From positions 105,877,198 to 105,941,197 of the forward strand of contig JAAALK010000079.1 of the NCBI GenBank assembly GCA_019279435.1: a DNA stretch of 64,000 nt, read 5' to 3'. Below, piece after piece: positions 1-11,063 of the stretch. This DNA comes from Zizania palustris (taxonomy: Eukaryota; Streptophyta; Magnoliopsida; Poales; Poaceae). The notes below the pieces were generated by a model. That model saw only the letters and a list, made by a program, of their open reading frames with translations. It was not told the origin of the DNA and did not search any database. The position numbers and the translations under genes were made by a program. Positions within the stretch are counted from its first letter, which is position 1. Every line of letters begins with the position of its first letter.

Positions 1-2138
1 TGTTAAGTCATGAAATAATATTTTGTCTGAAAATACTGAGTTTAGTAAATTTAGTTCATCAAAAAATTCTGGACAACAGATGACAATCTAGATCAGAAGG
101 ATATATTTTCAAGCTTTCAAATATGCTCACAATACTTATGTTACTTTTGTAATTTTAGTTTCAGACATACTAACCAGTGAATGAACCAAATTGACAAAAT
201 TCAGAAATAAACAGCATTGTTTCAGACTAAAATCAGCATAGACAGGGAAACAGATCAGCCAAGAACATGGTTTACTCTGAAAATTTGATATGAACTTGAG
301 TTGTGTTTCTGAATATGATTAGTAGTGAAAAACTTCAGCTTCTGATCAATAAAACACAGGTAAAACTGAATGAAGCTTTTGATACAATTTTTAGGCTGTT
401 GCTGCTGTAGCAGATCAGGGATGGAGTTGCAAGTGTAAGCAGAAAAATTTAGTAGCAACAAAAACAGATGACACAAGTTACACTGACAAACAGGAATTCA
501 AATTAGAATTATATTCAGATCAAAACCACATGAATTAAACTCTTATCAAAATACTGAGATGAATCATGGCAAAAAGATTTCAACTTAATGCTCTGCATTG
601 TAGCAAAACACCAAACACCTGAATAGCATTTACAAAGAACCCACAAATCAATAGAAACTATCTTTAAACAAAACAGATCAAAGGTAGTCCACCTCTTGTG
701 GTTGACACAGCCACATGAGACAGCAAAAGATGAAAACTCTGAAGACCATTCAGTAAAAAATCTTTGGTGCTTAAACTTGTTGTTTCTCTAGACAGAAGAC
801 TTCTTGATATAGAGACAAGATGGTGGCTGCTGCTATAAGTCTTCTAAAAATGAGCAGTACAGACTGCAAGATATGGACCAAGACACACAAACATAGAACT
901 ATGAGTATGCGCCAAAAATCAACAAAGAAGAGAAGTAAACTAAGAATAAAATATGTGTTCTAATTTTCTGCAGAGAACAGATGAGAAGCAATGCAGTATT
1001 TCCAGATTTTTGCAGCACTTGTATGATCAAAAACTCTATGAAGAGATGGCCAAAAGCTTTTGCAGATTTCAAAAATGGAAACCTGGAATCATGATTACCA
1101 AAAGCTATGAAGAAATGAGAGGTGAAAAATGTACCAAAACATCACAGCAAGCAATCAAAAACAGAATATTGAAAGATGAACAGTATTATGCAGTATTCAG
1201 CGCTATAGCGCACCTGATCATAGCGATGGCTTCTTGGCGCCTTGTTCTGTTGATGATCTAGCAAAGTGAATAATATTCAGGAATAAAAACATTACAGAAA
1301 GATCAAAGTGAAGGATAAAAATTCCTGGATCATTAAAGTGGGCAGCCCCAACGCTTGGGCATGGAGGCCTTTAAATAAGCATACTCTAGGGGGGAAACTT
1401 ACAAAGAAACCCTTGAGTTTTTTCAGTTTAACTAAAATACCATGAAGTATTTTCAGAATAACATATTCTAAAAATACCCAAATTTTGACTCTAATTTATT
1501 ACAACTTTGACCCTATACTTTTAATATATTTTCAGAATTTGAAAATTCTGAAAATTACTAAAAGTTTACACTTAATCTAAATTACTAAACGAAAATAAAC
1601 TCCTAATTATTGGAATTTAAAAAACATTTAGAGATGAGACGGTTTTCAGCAAAAACCGACAAAGCATCCTCGATCGCCGACATGTGACGTCAATCCGCGA
1701 ACTCGACCGCTAGCAAGTCTCTCCCGCTCTCGATCCTCTCGAGCCGCTTGATCACTTGAACTGGCCTCCCTTTCGCTGACTTGACCATCACGATGTCTCG
1801 ACCATCCATCCGTCCATGTCTCACTCTATCTCCTCATGCACTCCTAAGATCATCTTCAACTTCACCCGGCATCCTTGATCCTTTGGAATCGAGCTCCCCG
1901 CTCGACCCTTGATTACCCACCGCTGACAGTTGGTTAGCATCTCCACCCTGCACACATGAGACAAGCCAAAACACGAAATGCGACGCACACCGATCCTCTC
2001 AGCATCCACTCTCCATAACCACACATCGATCCCATCGATGCAATCAAACCATCACTCACTCATTCACTAGATTGCTCAACCTTTTCAATCACTCATCATA
2101 AAGATAGAAACCACAGTGCAACTTCTCTTGGTTTCACA
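1..2138 (-). mobile_element. Probable degenerate copia-type LTR (AT-rich, non-coding)
   Basis: No convincing gene is visible; the stop-free stretches are short and lack recognisable motifs. The layout resembles the Sirevirus-like LTR at 5253-6872 read on the minus strand. It has a TATA-like TATTTAAA near 1369-1377 next to a GGCCTCC block, as the younger LTR has TATAAAAA next to GGCCCC. A hairpin around 1640-1665 (cggtttt...aaaaccg) sits where the younger LTR has its own hairpin. A terminal ttggtttcaca at 2138 mirrors atggtttctca at 6872. If this is an LTR, its upstream TG end is at 2138 and the rest of the element lies left of the window. Similarity is by eye and patchy, so ancient decayed sequence of another kind is possible. 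Confidence 0.35.
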
Positions 2139-2169
2139 GCATGCTCGCCCAATTGCTTCATCCCAGGTT

Positions 2170-2245
2170 ATCGGCCTTATGGCCGATCGGCATGATATTC
2201 CACGAATATCCCATCCATGTAGCGGTCATCGGCTCGATAGCCGAT
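2170..2245. repeat. Two short inverted repeats in the gypsy-A LTR tail
   Basis: The first hairpin is atcggcc-ttat-ggccgat at 2170-2187; the second is atcggct-cgat-agccgat at 2228-2245. Both share the ATCGGC/GCCGAT core that recurs in other gypsy-A pieces, for example near 63858-63875. They probably belong to LTR regulatory sequence of this family. Confidence 0.6.
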
Positions 2246-2414
2246 AGGCCATGATACTAATGCCATATTTTCTATTCTCTTATCAGTTGCAGGGTCAAAC
2301 TTATTGGCATGCATTGAACCATTTTTATAAGAACGTGGGACCTAAACTTGAGTGAAGCAGATCTCCTAGGCCACGCGTGTGTCAAAGTAGGACCAAAAAA
2401 CGCACCAACACGAT

Positions 2415-2436
2415 TTTTGGCACGCCCGATGGGACC
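2415..2436 (+). other. Possible gypsy-A primer-binding site
   Basis: The string ttttggcacgcccgatggg follows a caaca tail and lies about 20 bases before the gag start at 2455. Grass gypsy elements commonly have a TTGGCGCGCC-type primer site in this position. I cannot verify the priming tRNA. Confidence 0.35.
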
Positions 2437-2454
2437 ATCTCCAACAACCTAGCC

Positions 2455-4190
2455 ATGACGAGCGAGATCAACAATGACAACATCATCCCGATCACCATGG
2501 AAACCCTAACTGAAGAACAAAGACTAGAGGTACAACGACATGTGGAGGAGTTCCAAAAGTCATGCCTACAAGCCTACGGCATGAATCAGATGGGGCCCAT
2601 GCAGATAAGTCCATTGACAAGACTAGTATTGGCAATAGAAGGTGGCCAGCCAGCAGAGAACTCTCAGGCCAATCTCATAGAAATCATTGACCAGGCGATT
2701 CGCCACTCACTGGCCAACCAATCCGGGGCGTTGGTCAATACTATATAGGGTCTGATCAAGAAAGCTATCGAGGGCACCGTGGTCTCTAGACCGCTACAAG
2801 GCATGGCATATGTCCGTACGATCCGATGAAACTACTGCACACTCGGTCGGCGCTACAGTCGCAAGGGCCCATGAGGCTAAAGCAGCTGGGCACCTCGCCC
2901 GGTCATGAAGCCAACAAGACGGCTCATCCGACAGGTCCCGCACAAGGCCCGCCATAGAGCGCATCATATGCCATCGATAGGAATGTGTCGGCACCATTCC
3001 CAGTGTTCAACGCAAGATTGCCAAGACAGGGGGTGCTGCTAGTGACATACGACATTGCAAGAAACACACTACCGGATCTTGTGCCGCCAAGGGGGCACCC
3101 GATGGCATCCCTCTTGGGATTCATTGGATGGCGTACTATGGGACACAACCTTACAGTGATGAAGGGCAGTACGAGAACAATGTTGTCTGGCAAGAGCAGT
3201 ATCAATAGGCTCCAACACCCGGCCAATATCCGACGTTGGGGCAGCAAGAAGATGACTAGGTGAATCGGATCACAGAGGTCATTAGAGATTAGTTTGGGCT
3301 GAATCCCAAAGAACAAGCGTACATGTATCGGCTACCATATCTGGAATGGTTCGATCAAGTACCGCTGCTAGGCAGATACAAGGTACCTGATTTCAGCAAG
3401 TTCTCAGGACAAGACTCAATCTCCATGATTGAGCACATCAGCCGTTTCCTCACCTAGTGCGGAGAGGCATCGGCCGACGAGGCGTTGAGGGTCTGGTTCT
3501 TCCCACTGTCTCTATCGAGATTGGCCTTCGTGTGGTTCTCTTCACTACCGGTGGACTCCATACGAGGATAGGCAGACTTGGAGAAGAAATTTCACAAGTA
3601 TTTCTTTATCGGCATCCAAGAAATAAAGCTTACCGACTTGACGTCCGTCAAGCAAAGAATGGACGAGTCGATATAAGATTATGTCCAGAGATTCCATGAT
3701 GTACGAAGTAGATGCTACAGTTTGAGTCTTAGTGATAGTAAGTTAGCTGAATTGGCCTTTCAATGACTCCTAAACCCAATTAAGGAGAGGTTTTCATCAC
3801 ACGAGTTAGAGATCCTTTCGCAACTACTACAAAGGGTATCGGCACATGAGAGCTGATTCCAAGAGGCTAAGAGGGACGTGTATTATAAGAAGGTGGCATA
3901 CAACTCAGAGTAGCGACTTAGATGCAGAGGTCGGTATGGTCGAGTGGTCCAAGAACAAGAAGCAGGTTGCTTGCCCATAGGTGAAGCCGACCGAAAAGGA
4001 AGAGAAATACGACTTTGACGTCAACAAGGCTGGCAAAATATTTGACATATTACTTAAAGAGAACCAAATCCACCTGTCACCTGGACACATAATACCACCT
4101 GTCAATGAGCTGAAGAAAAGAAAGTATACAAGTGGCACAACTCCCCATCGCACCATACTAATGAACATCGACGGTCACCTGTTCCCAGTC
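2455..4190 (+). pseudogene. Gypsy-A gag, broken by stops and frameshifts
   Basis: The reading frame begins at the ATG at 2455. The first open stretch (to 2748) encodes an acidic, glutamine-rich N-terminal region of the type preceding the capsid. From about 3320 to 3890 the Retrotrans_gag capsid domain is recognisable in fragments: a Y-L-E-W-F-D-Q segment, then W-F-x-S-L-P, then L-E-x-K-F-H-K-Y-F and V-K-Q-R-M-D-E-S, then a segment on stability of R-C-Y-S-L. It is interrupted by in-frame stops, for instance near 3456, 3676, 3769 and 3852. A zinc-finger-like K-W-H-N-S-P-S-H-H-T-N lies at about 4131-4165. The gag of such elements forms the virus-like particle; this copy cannot. The right-hand copy at 22017 onward has further indels. 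Confidence 0.7.
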
Positions 4191-4789
4191 AATATGGTGC
4201 ATGCGTATTATGGTGGTGATCGGAGTGCAAGGGGAGGAAGACGAATCGGCAGCAACGTCACCTCATCGGGCCTCATCAGGAAATACCAAAGGAGGTTGGA
4301 AGAGAGGGAGAACAACGAAGACAGATGGAGTTACTCGCGTTTCAACCCCCGTTGGAACTGCGAGTTCTTCAGGCTTTGCTAGAACGAGGGGTTGCGCCTA
4401 CCATCCATAGACGACTACCCAGAGTGCAGTGCTCAAGGCAGAATGCAAGTTGATCATCGGCCATGCAACATCAAGCTCGGGCCGCATGATCGGGAGACAG
4501 TACACCAAAGGTTGTCATCTCCAAGGGTACCAGTGCTGGAAAGACTTGGTCCCCTCAATCTCGACGGAACCAGCTCCGTGGCCGATGATGACGAAAATGT
4601 AACAAATAAACCGCAGTGGTGTCCCCCAAGATCTTCACAAGGAGACAGAAGATAAGGGTGCAACGTTTGCGACAAAGAGAAGGGAAGGCACAAGTGGGCG
4701 AAGAGGAGACTTATCGGCCACAAAGAATTAAGACTGAATGGCAACCAAAGGACAAGGCCAATCAGGACGACGAAAAGAAGTGTGAGGAG
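4191..4789 (+). other. Gag-protease linker of gypsy-A, no intact gene
   Basis: This is the charged, lysine/arginine- and glutamine-rich linker between gag and protease. Fragments such as the one at 4392-4655 are open but lack a domain. Frame changes near 4390 and 4620 break continuity. Confidence 0.5.
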
Positions 4790-5160
4790 GTAAACATGGT
4801 TTTCTTCCTCCCTGTAGAGTATCGGGCGGCCTATGAAGATGGCGCGGATCACGCTAATACAATGGTTCACTTGGTGTTGGCTCCCCAACCAGCAATTTTT
4901 GATAAGCCGGAAGATCTTGAGCATCGGCACCTAATACCTCTCTACATCAAGGGGTTGGTTAATAGAAAGCTGATGTCCAAGATGATGATAGACGGAGAGG
5001 CGGCTGTCAATTTGATGCCCTATGCCACCTTCCATAAGTTTGGGAAGATGCCGAAAGATCTCATCAGGACTAACATGGTATTACGTGATTTCGGTGGCAA
5101 CTCATCAGACACAATGGGAGTACTAAATGCAGAGGAGACGTCTGTTTATCAGGAGAAGCT
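4790..5160 (+). pseudogene. Gypsy-A retroviral-type aspartic protease, truncated
   Basis: The open stretch contains the signature of grass gypsy protease: H-L-I-P-L-Y-I-K-G, then the active-site region M-I-D-G-E-A-A-V-N-L-M-P (about 4984-5020), then F-x-K-F-G and L-I-R-T-N-M-V-L. The active-site motif reads DGE rather than the usual DGG/DSG. The domain breaks off after about residue 100: the C-terminal part with the second hydrophobic-hydrophobic-Gly motif is missing and the sequence jumps to pre-reverse-transcriptase sequence (5130-5250), also seen at 16085-16196. The protease would have cleaved gag-pol. The right copy (24350-24700) has an extra stop near 24353. Confidence 0.65.
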
Positions 5161-5252
5161 TGGGACGACAATTTTCTTGAAGTATCAGATGACAGTATCA
5201 AACCGGTCACTCAAGAACTGCCTAGGCTCGTCGTGTAAAAGACAACATCAAA

Positions 5253-6872
5253 GGGGGGGTGAATGGGCGCCTAAAAATTTCTTGATAAACTATATGCTAA
5301 TCCCAATACCCAAACGAACTTAACCAGACAAATAATATTAGCAAATCAAATTACTTGAATGAAAGTTATCTAGTCCAAAAATGACTGGTGTCCTAAATAA
5401 AATGATATAAAAATGAACTAGACTAAATACAATAACTGCAGTGAATAAAAAGTGGATACTAGAAATATTTAATGACGAAAGCAAAATTACTAAATAAATC
5501 TATGATAATTCGAAATGCAGTCTAAAAATATGATACTAATCAAATGAATAAAATATGGGTCATTCAAAAATTAATTCAGGGATAAACATAAAATATTTCA
5601 TGAGAATCTAGAATAAAATATTACTTCGACTAATAATATATATATATTTTTATATGAACAGATTAAAAAATACTTAAATAAAATATGCGAGCTCTAATAA
5701 TATTTTAGCAGATACAAGTTAACCACGAGATTAACAATCAAAATCACAGGCTAATTAAAAAATAGATGACTAACTATCTAACTAATCTACCTACGAAATA
5801 GGAGATTAGATTAGAACTTACCTGCTGTGAGAAATCCTCCATTAGGGCTCGTCGCAGAAAATCTGGCCGGCTGACTGCACACGACGCCGCTCGCCTGCTG
5901 AATGCCTGGAAGCCGCGCTGCTAGCTGTGCTTGGTGTGATGGCGCATGCGGTGCTGTCTGGGAGTTGCTACCAACAACAGAAAAGCAAACCAATAAAGAA
6001 TGTAGGCTGATTGAATCAAGCCGTGGAGACAATCTACAGTGGGACCCGCCCAAAAGCAAAAGGCAGATTTCCTATTTTGTTTCTTCAACTGCCGTGCGCC
6101 TACATGAAAAAACTTTCTGCCACAAAGGATCCGGCTGGGAAGTAGTCACCACGGCTGGCCGTAGAAAGGCGTGCTGTCGCCTGGTGGGTTTCACGCAAAA
6201 AGCTGCCGTGAGAATCAATCTCCGCCGTGAGGAAGAACGGAAAAAAAAAAACAATTGCTTCGACGGAAAGGAAAAGTTGGACTGCAGATTGATCTGAGGA
6301 AAAATAAAAACAGTCATCTATCCCCAAGGGGATAGGGGCCTTTTTATAGGCAAATCCTAATACATGAAAAGACTACTTTACCCTCGGGTAAAATAACCTA
6401 ACTCTAAAATAAATTCCGAAAATTACTAAAATATTCTTAAAAAAATTAACTGACTCGAATAAAAATATTCTAAACTTAAAAACTAATTATTAATATCCTA
6501 AAAACGAATTAATGATAGATTGTCAGTTTTACGCCGAAACTGACAAAGCGTCCACCGTCTTCGCACCGGGTACCCGGATTGGGCCGACCCGACCCTGCAA
6601 CTCTCTCAGCCCGGCAATCGCTCGCCGCCCGTGTACCTGAGTCAAACCCAGTCAACAGACCAGTGGATCATCTGCCGCTCCTAGCCATGTACCCGGATTG
6701 GGCCAGCCCGACTCCGCAGCTTCTCTGCCCGGCCGTCGCTCACTGCCCGTGTACCTGAGTCACATGCGCCTCAGACTCGGCAGGTCTTCATCTCTCCCTT
6801 TCTTTGACTTCCGTTGACAATCACTCATCACATCTGGAATATCAAAACCATATTCTTCAACATGGTTTCTCA
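5253..6872 (-). repeat. 3' LTR of the Sirevirus-like element (lacks its outer terminus)
   Basis: It matches 11064-12708. The TG end is at 6872 (reverse complement tgagaaacc). At the other end the last 25-30 bases present in the 5' LTR (tgtaggaccgaaaatagcg and on) are missing, and gypsy-A sequence abuts directly. A TATA box (reverse complement of tttttata near 6340) and an imperfect internal duplication of about 80 bp (near 6570-6645 and 6688-6765, both containing gtacccggattgggcc and ending cccgtgtacctgagtca) are visible. Confidence 0.88.
6520..6546. repeat. Perfect 10-bp hairpin in the Sirevirus-like LTR
   Basis: The arms ttgtcagttt and aaactgacaa flank a 7-base loop (tacgccg). It lies upstream of the TATA box in U3 and is kept in the other LTR copies (near 12358). 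Sirevirus LTRs are known to carry conserved palindromes in U3; whether this one is equivalent is unproven. Confidence 0.6.
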
Positions 6873-8267
6873 ATCTCCCCCTTGATGAGTGCATTGTCAA
6901 CACCCTTTTCAGCTCATCTCCAGAACCTGCAAAACATGTGGAAACAAGAAAAACAAAGACAAAAGAAAATAGAAGAAGGAAAATAAAAGTTTAACCCTAA
7001 TGACCAAAAGCCAAATAAAAGCATGAAAATGGTCATTATGGTTAACCAAAAATAAAGCCTCAAAAACAAGTGCAATCTCAAAATATTTAAAATTACCAAC
7101 AAGGAACTCCCCCTGAAATAAATCCCAGAGAAAGCCAAAAAATATATCCAAAATTTCTCCCCCTTGTTGACAACTGGACTCATCAAGTGAGACTAAATGC
7201 ACTTTAAAGAGACATAGACACGAACTCCCCCTGAAATGCAGCTCCCCCTCAAAATATGCTATGAATGCAGATGGGGTGCAGGTGGAGCGTGAAAAGCATG
7301 CTTCTTAGATATGATTGACTGCTATTACAACGTCTAACAGGTATAGCAAAAGATACTGTCTAAGATATATGACATGATCAGTGTAACAGATGATATCTAA
7401 AGAAAGTCATTAGCACACATTTTTCGATTTTTGCAAAACAAAAGCATCACCACATTTTCTAGTTAACAAGCAAAGTAAAGCATGATATGCAAAAGCTAAC
7501 TGATATCTACCAAGATAAGCATTGTCCAAAACAAAGTGCTTCAGCAAACTTGTCATCTTTTTAATTTTTCAGACTTTTTCTTTATATTTTTCATTTCTGC
7601 CAGGGGTTATTTGCATGTCAAACCTTATGCTAACCGACCAAGTCAAGCCTAGGCCAGAACTGGACCATCAGAAGCTTAAGACATTGGTCTTGGCATACAT
7701 TACACCGTCCTAGTTCATACCAAAGTGCTATGGTAAGCAGTCCAGAACAATGTAATGCGACAAAGCAAACCCACCTGGATCTTTTCTTATAATCATAAAA
7801 ATGCATAATTTTTTTTTGAATTTTTATCATTTTTAAAGCACCTTTTGCATATTTAAAGCATATAAATGTCCAAGTTGCATATCTGCATCTAAGTAAGGAT
7901 CTAGCTACAAGGCATGTAAAAGATAGCGAAAGCATTCAGCCTACACATGCTAGTTACCAGAAGCAATGGTGATTTTTTTCAATTTTAAAGCATAAAAGCC
8001 ATGCATATGACAAATATCAGATATATCATGTGAACTGAACCAGAACATGATCATCGACAAGTAATCAAAAGCATATACTAGCTAGAGAAAGTAAAGCAGA
8101 TTAATCATATAACAGAAGCAAGCTCAAAATGTGATAGATGATTATGCATGATATGAATGCACACAAAAAGACTCAATAATAAAAATAAAAAAGAAAATAA
8201 AAAACTGATACCAATGAAAAGCTGACTCAAAATATCCTAAAAAGGATACACAACTCCCAAAACACGA
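6873..8267 (-). other. Non-coding tract with multiple polypurine tracts
   Basis: Between the gag stop and the 3' LTR there is no gene where an autonomous copia element would carry pol. On the minus strand it contains five near-identical polypurine tracts, CAAGGGGGAG or CAGGGGGAG type, at 6875-6884, 7107-7115, 7157-7166, 7225-7233 and 7242-7250. The first directly abuts the 3' LTR and is the expected primer for plus-strand DNA synthesis. The remainder is AT-rich and featureless to me. Confidence 0.7.
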
Positions 8268-10998
8268 TCAATAATCATGAGTGAGACCAAACGGTCCATT
8301 GCCAGGTTTAGTAAAAGTGTTGAACCAGTGTCGAGCCATCTGCGCGTATGTAGGAAAGCAAAAGGAATCATATGAGTCTGGACTGAAGCGCGAATCAAAG
8401 CGCGGTCCTCTGTTATTCCTAAAATCACAGTCACGAGGTCCAGCACCGTATCCATAATGATCTAGAACTCTGCCGGAACGAAAACCACCCTCTGGAGCAC
8501 GGTCATGAAAACCGTCTCCTCTACCACCACCTACACGACGTGGCCTGGCCTCTAGCCTCTCTCTACATCGAGGAACTCTCTGTCTACCACCCTGCTGGTA
8601 GAACTGCTCCTGCCCACCTCGAGCTCTCTCTGCTCGCTCAACCCGCTTCCTCCTGAAGCAAAACTCCTCAAGATGCCCGTCTCTCTGACAAAACTCACAG
8701 TAATAGGTAGGCTTCTTGGGATGTGGTTGAGGCTTGGGATTCTTAGGCTTGGTGGTGTTCGGTGAATCACCTTTGGTGTGAGAGGGTCCAGGTAAAAAAT
8801 CAGGAAATGTGTGAAGAGTTTTAGGCTTTGGGACCCAGATCTGCTTCTTAGGTGGAGCTTTAGGTTGTTCTTGGAACACTCCATCCTTGGGCTGACTATC
8901 CTTTTGAGTCTTGGAGTGTCTCTGTTCAGGAGTCATCTTACTCCACTCCACTGCTCGACTAATAGCACTCTCAAAATCAGCCTTGGTATATGTGTACCCT
9001 ACCCCAAAACCATCTTGTCTCTTGAACTGCTGGATCATCATGCCGAGCTGTGGCTCTCTAGCACTAATCCAACTCAGGATCTGACGGAGGTAAAAGTTCT
9101 CGTTCTGAACATAAGCTAGCTCCTCTCTCAAAGAAGCTAACACCTCCACCTGAGACAAGCAGATCTCACACTCTTTATCAACTTCGATAGACTTTTTAGC
9201 TTTTAGCTTGATCAATTCCATTCTAATGGATAAGCAGTTCTCACAAACAGTGGATGGAATCGACAAGGTCTCAAGCTCTAGCTTAGTCTGCTCCAACTCA
9301 GCTCTCACTCCAGCTAACTCGCTCAACTGCACATCACTATTGGTTCTCAGCTCGGCTATACTAGCTAAATGAGATGGGCAGTCTACACAAGGTGCGACGA
9401 CAGTGGCATGAGCATCTTTTAGCTCCTGCTGAGCGCTCTCAAGCTCAGTGGCCAAAGCGTCTCTCTCATCTACTCTCTCTGTGTACCTGGACTTGAGAGT
9501 CGTCAGGTCACACAACAGCACCTCACAGTTAGGGCACTCACCACTATCACCCAAGCAAGGGGAAAAAGACAGACTCTCAATTTTGCCATTTGCCGTGGCA
9601 AGCTCACTCTCAAGCTCATATATCCTCTTCTTTGCCCCTCTAAGCAGTTTCTCCCTATACTTCAACTCCTGACTGTTCTGTTCTAGTAAATTGACAACTT
9701 CTTGTTCATAGGAGGATGCATTCTCATCGTCGTTATCGTCAGAGTCGTCGGAGGAGTCCTTCTCTTTCTTCTCCCAAGAGCCATTGAGCAGAAGCTCTTG
9801 TGGGATCTTCGGCTGTGACGTGAGTGACTCTTTGGCTTGTCCCTGAAGCCCATGAAACAGAGGCCCGCCGGATTGTCCCTGTCCTTCCCCTTCCTGATCA
9901 TGATATCTTCATCACTTGAACTTGAAGACGATGAGGAAGACGAGGATCTCTTGGAGTATCTTTTCTCCATCTCGGCGAAGAAGGTCTCGTCTCGCTTCTT
10001 GTTCTCACGCCTGTAATCCTTTAGAGCCTTTTGAAAGAATCTTGTTTTGGGCTTGCCCTTCGTGGAGTTGTCGTACTTGGCGGAGTTGTAGGAGTTGTCG
10101 CCGGTTCTCTTCTTGCAATTCTTCTGCTTGGGACAGTCGGCGATAAAATGACCTGGGTCACCACACTCAAAACATCCGGATTTTGTGCCGTGTCTCTTAA
10201 ACATTCGCTTATCATAAACACGTCGCACCCGGTTGTTAAACAAGCACAGATCATCATCTCCTAGAGTATCAAGTTGCTCCTCGGAGATAGACATCAAGGA
10301 AAAAGCAGTACAACTCATGGCATTAGGATCAGCAGATGGTGTCACAAGCGCGAGAGTCTTTGAGCCAGAATCAGTGAGATTTGATCTCAACTTAATATCG
10401 ACCTCTGAGGCCTTGAGCTTACTAAAAAGCTCTGCGACGGTCAAGGTATCATAGGACGCGCTCTCAATAATAGAAGAAACCTTGATCTCCCAGATCTTAG
10501 GGTCTAAAGTATGAAGTACCTTAAGCGCCTGTTCATGATCTGAGACCAGCTGATCACCCTCGGCCTTGTTAACACGAAGCTTGTTAATGATCGATTGAAA
10601 ACGACCAAACAAAGCCTCAACAGTCTCACCCGGCTTCTGTGAGAAATTTTCATACTCACGCCGGTAGGTCTGATATAGTCTAGCCTTGACCTGAGCTGTC
10701 CCCTCATGGTGTGCCTGGAGGGTAGCCCATATCTCTCGAGCAGTGGTGAGATGGCTAACACGCTCAAACTCACTAGAACCTAGACCAGAAAATAAATATT
10801 CACCGCCTTACTGTTATTTTGATGCTGGGTAATTACATTTTCAGCAGTATCCGCAGCAATAGTCGTTATGGTGAAATTAGGATGAACACAAATCTCCCAT
10901 ATGTCCGAGCTCTGGCTCATAAGGTATGCTCGCATGCGAGTCTTCCAATAAGTGTAGCCAAAAGCCTCTAGGGATGGGATTTTACCAGAAGACGTCAT
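8268..10998 (-). pseudogene. Sirevirus-like gag with two coiled-coil/zinc-knuckle halves, frameshifted
   Basis: The ATG at 10998 starts an N-terminal DUF4219/UBN2-type capsid region with W-K-T-R-M-R and, after a frameshift near 10800, the A-R-E-I-W segment and E-x-F-G-R-F. A CCHC knuckle C-F-E-C-G-D-P-G-H-F-I-A-D-C follows near 10130-10175, then a lysine-rich and poly-serine/acidic tract, then about 250 residues of heptad-rich coiled coil with spaced C-x-x-C pairs (C-P-N-C, C-x-x-C), then a second CCHC (C-E-F-C-Q-R-D-G-H-L-E-E-F-C, near 8660-8705) and an arginine/glycine-rich tail. The frameshift near 10800 is in both copies and so is probably real. The one near 9770 (one C missing) is absent from the right copy at 29278-29284 and is probably an error. 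About 910 residues in total. Confidence 0.78.
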
Positions 10999-11049
10999 GG
11001 TCACTACCTAGGTTTTGAATCGGTTAAGATATTAGAAAAACCTAACCTC

Positions 11050-11061
11050 GCTCTGATACCA
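11050..11061 (-). other. Primer-binding site, initiator Met-tRNA type
   Basis: The minus strand reads TGGTATCAGAGC, complementary to the 3' end of plant initiator tRNA-Met, separated by two bases from the LTR end at 11064. This fixes the orientation of the element and the 5' LTR. Confidence 0.9.
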
Positions 11062-11063
11062 CT

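Larger units (their letters stand above)
2139..5252 (+). mobile_element. Gypsy-A: 5' remnant of a Ty3/gypsy retrotransposon (gag to protease)
   Basis: On the plus strand this holds an LTR-like tail rich in CCGAT palindromes, a primer-binding-like site, a broken gag gene and a broken protease gene. It is interrupted at 5252 by the Sirevirus-like element. Reverse transcriptase, RNase H and integrase of this family are absent from the window; only a short stretch after the protease reappears at 16031-16317. Multiple stops and frameshifts show that it is long dead. The same sequence occurs at 21704-24790. Confidence 0.75.

Noticed and set aside
953..1261. 102-codon plus-strand open frame
   Set aside because: It starts in AT-rich sequence, has no motif, and the right copy (20711 onward) breaks it; nothing supports a gene.
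1480..1557. Chromodomain in the CRM-like polyprotein
   Set aside because: (Positions given are polyprotein residues near the C-terminus, not bases.) The region after integrase has the GPF-type module and a basic tail but not the aromatic cage pattern of a classical chromodomain such as the scrap at 15375-15530.
5902..6327. Overlapping open frames of 75-131 codons on both strands (also at 11783-12163, 25431-25844 and 31151-31649)
   Set aside because: They fall inside the Sirevirus-like LTRs over the TATA box and repeat with the LTR; no domain and no codon-like conservation.
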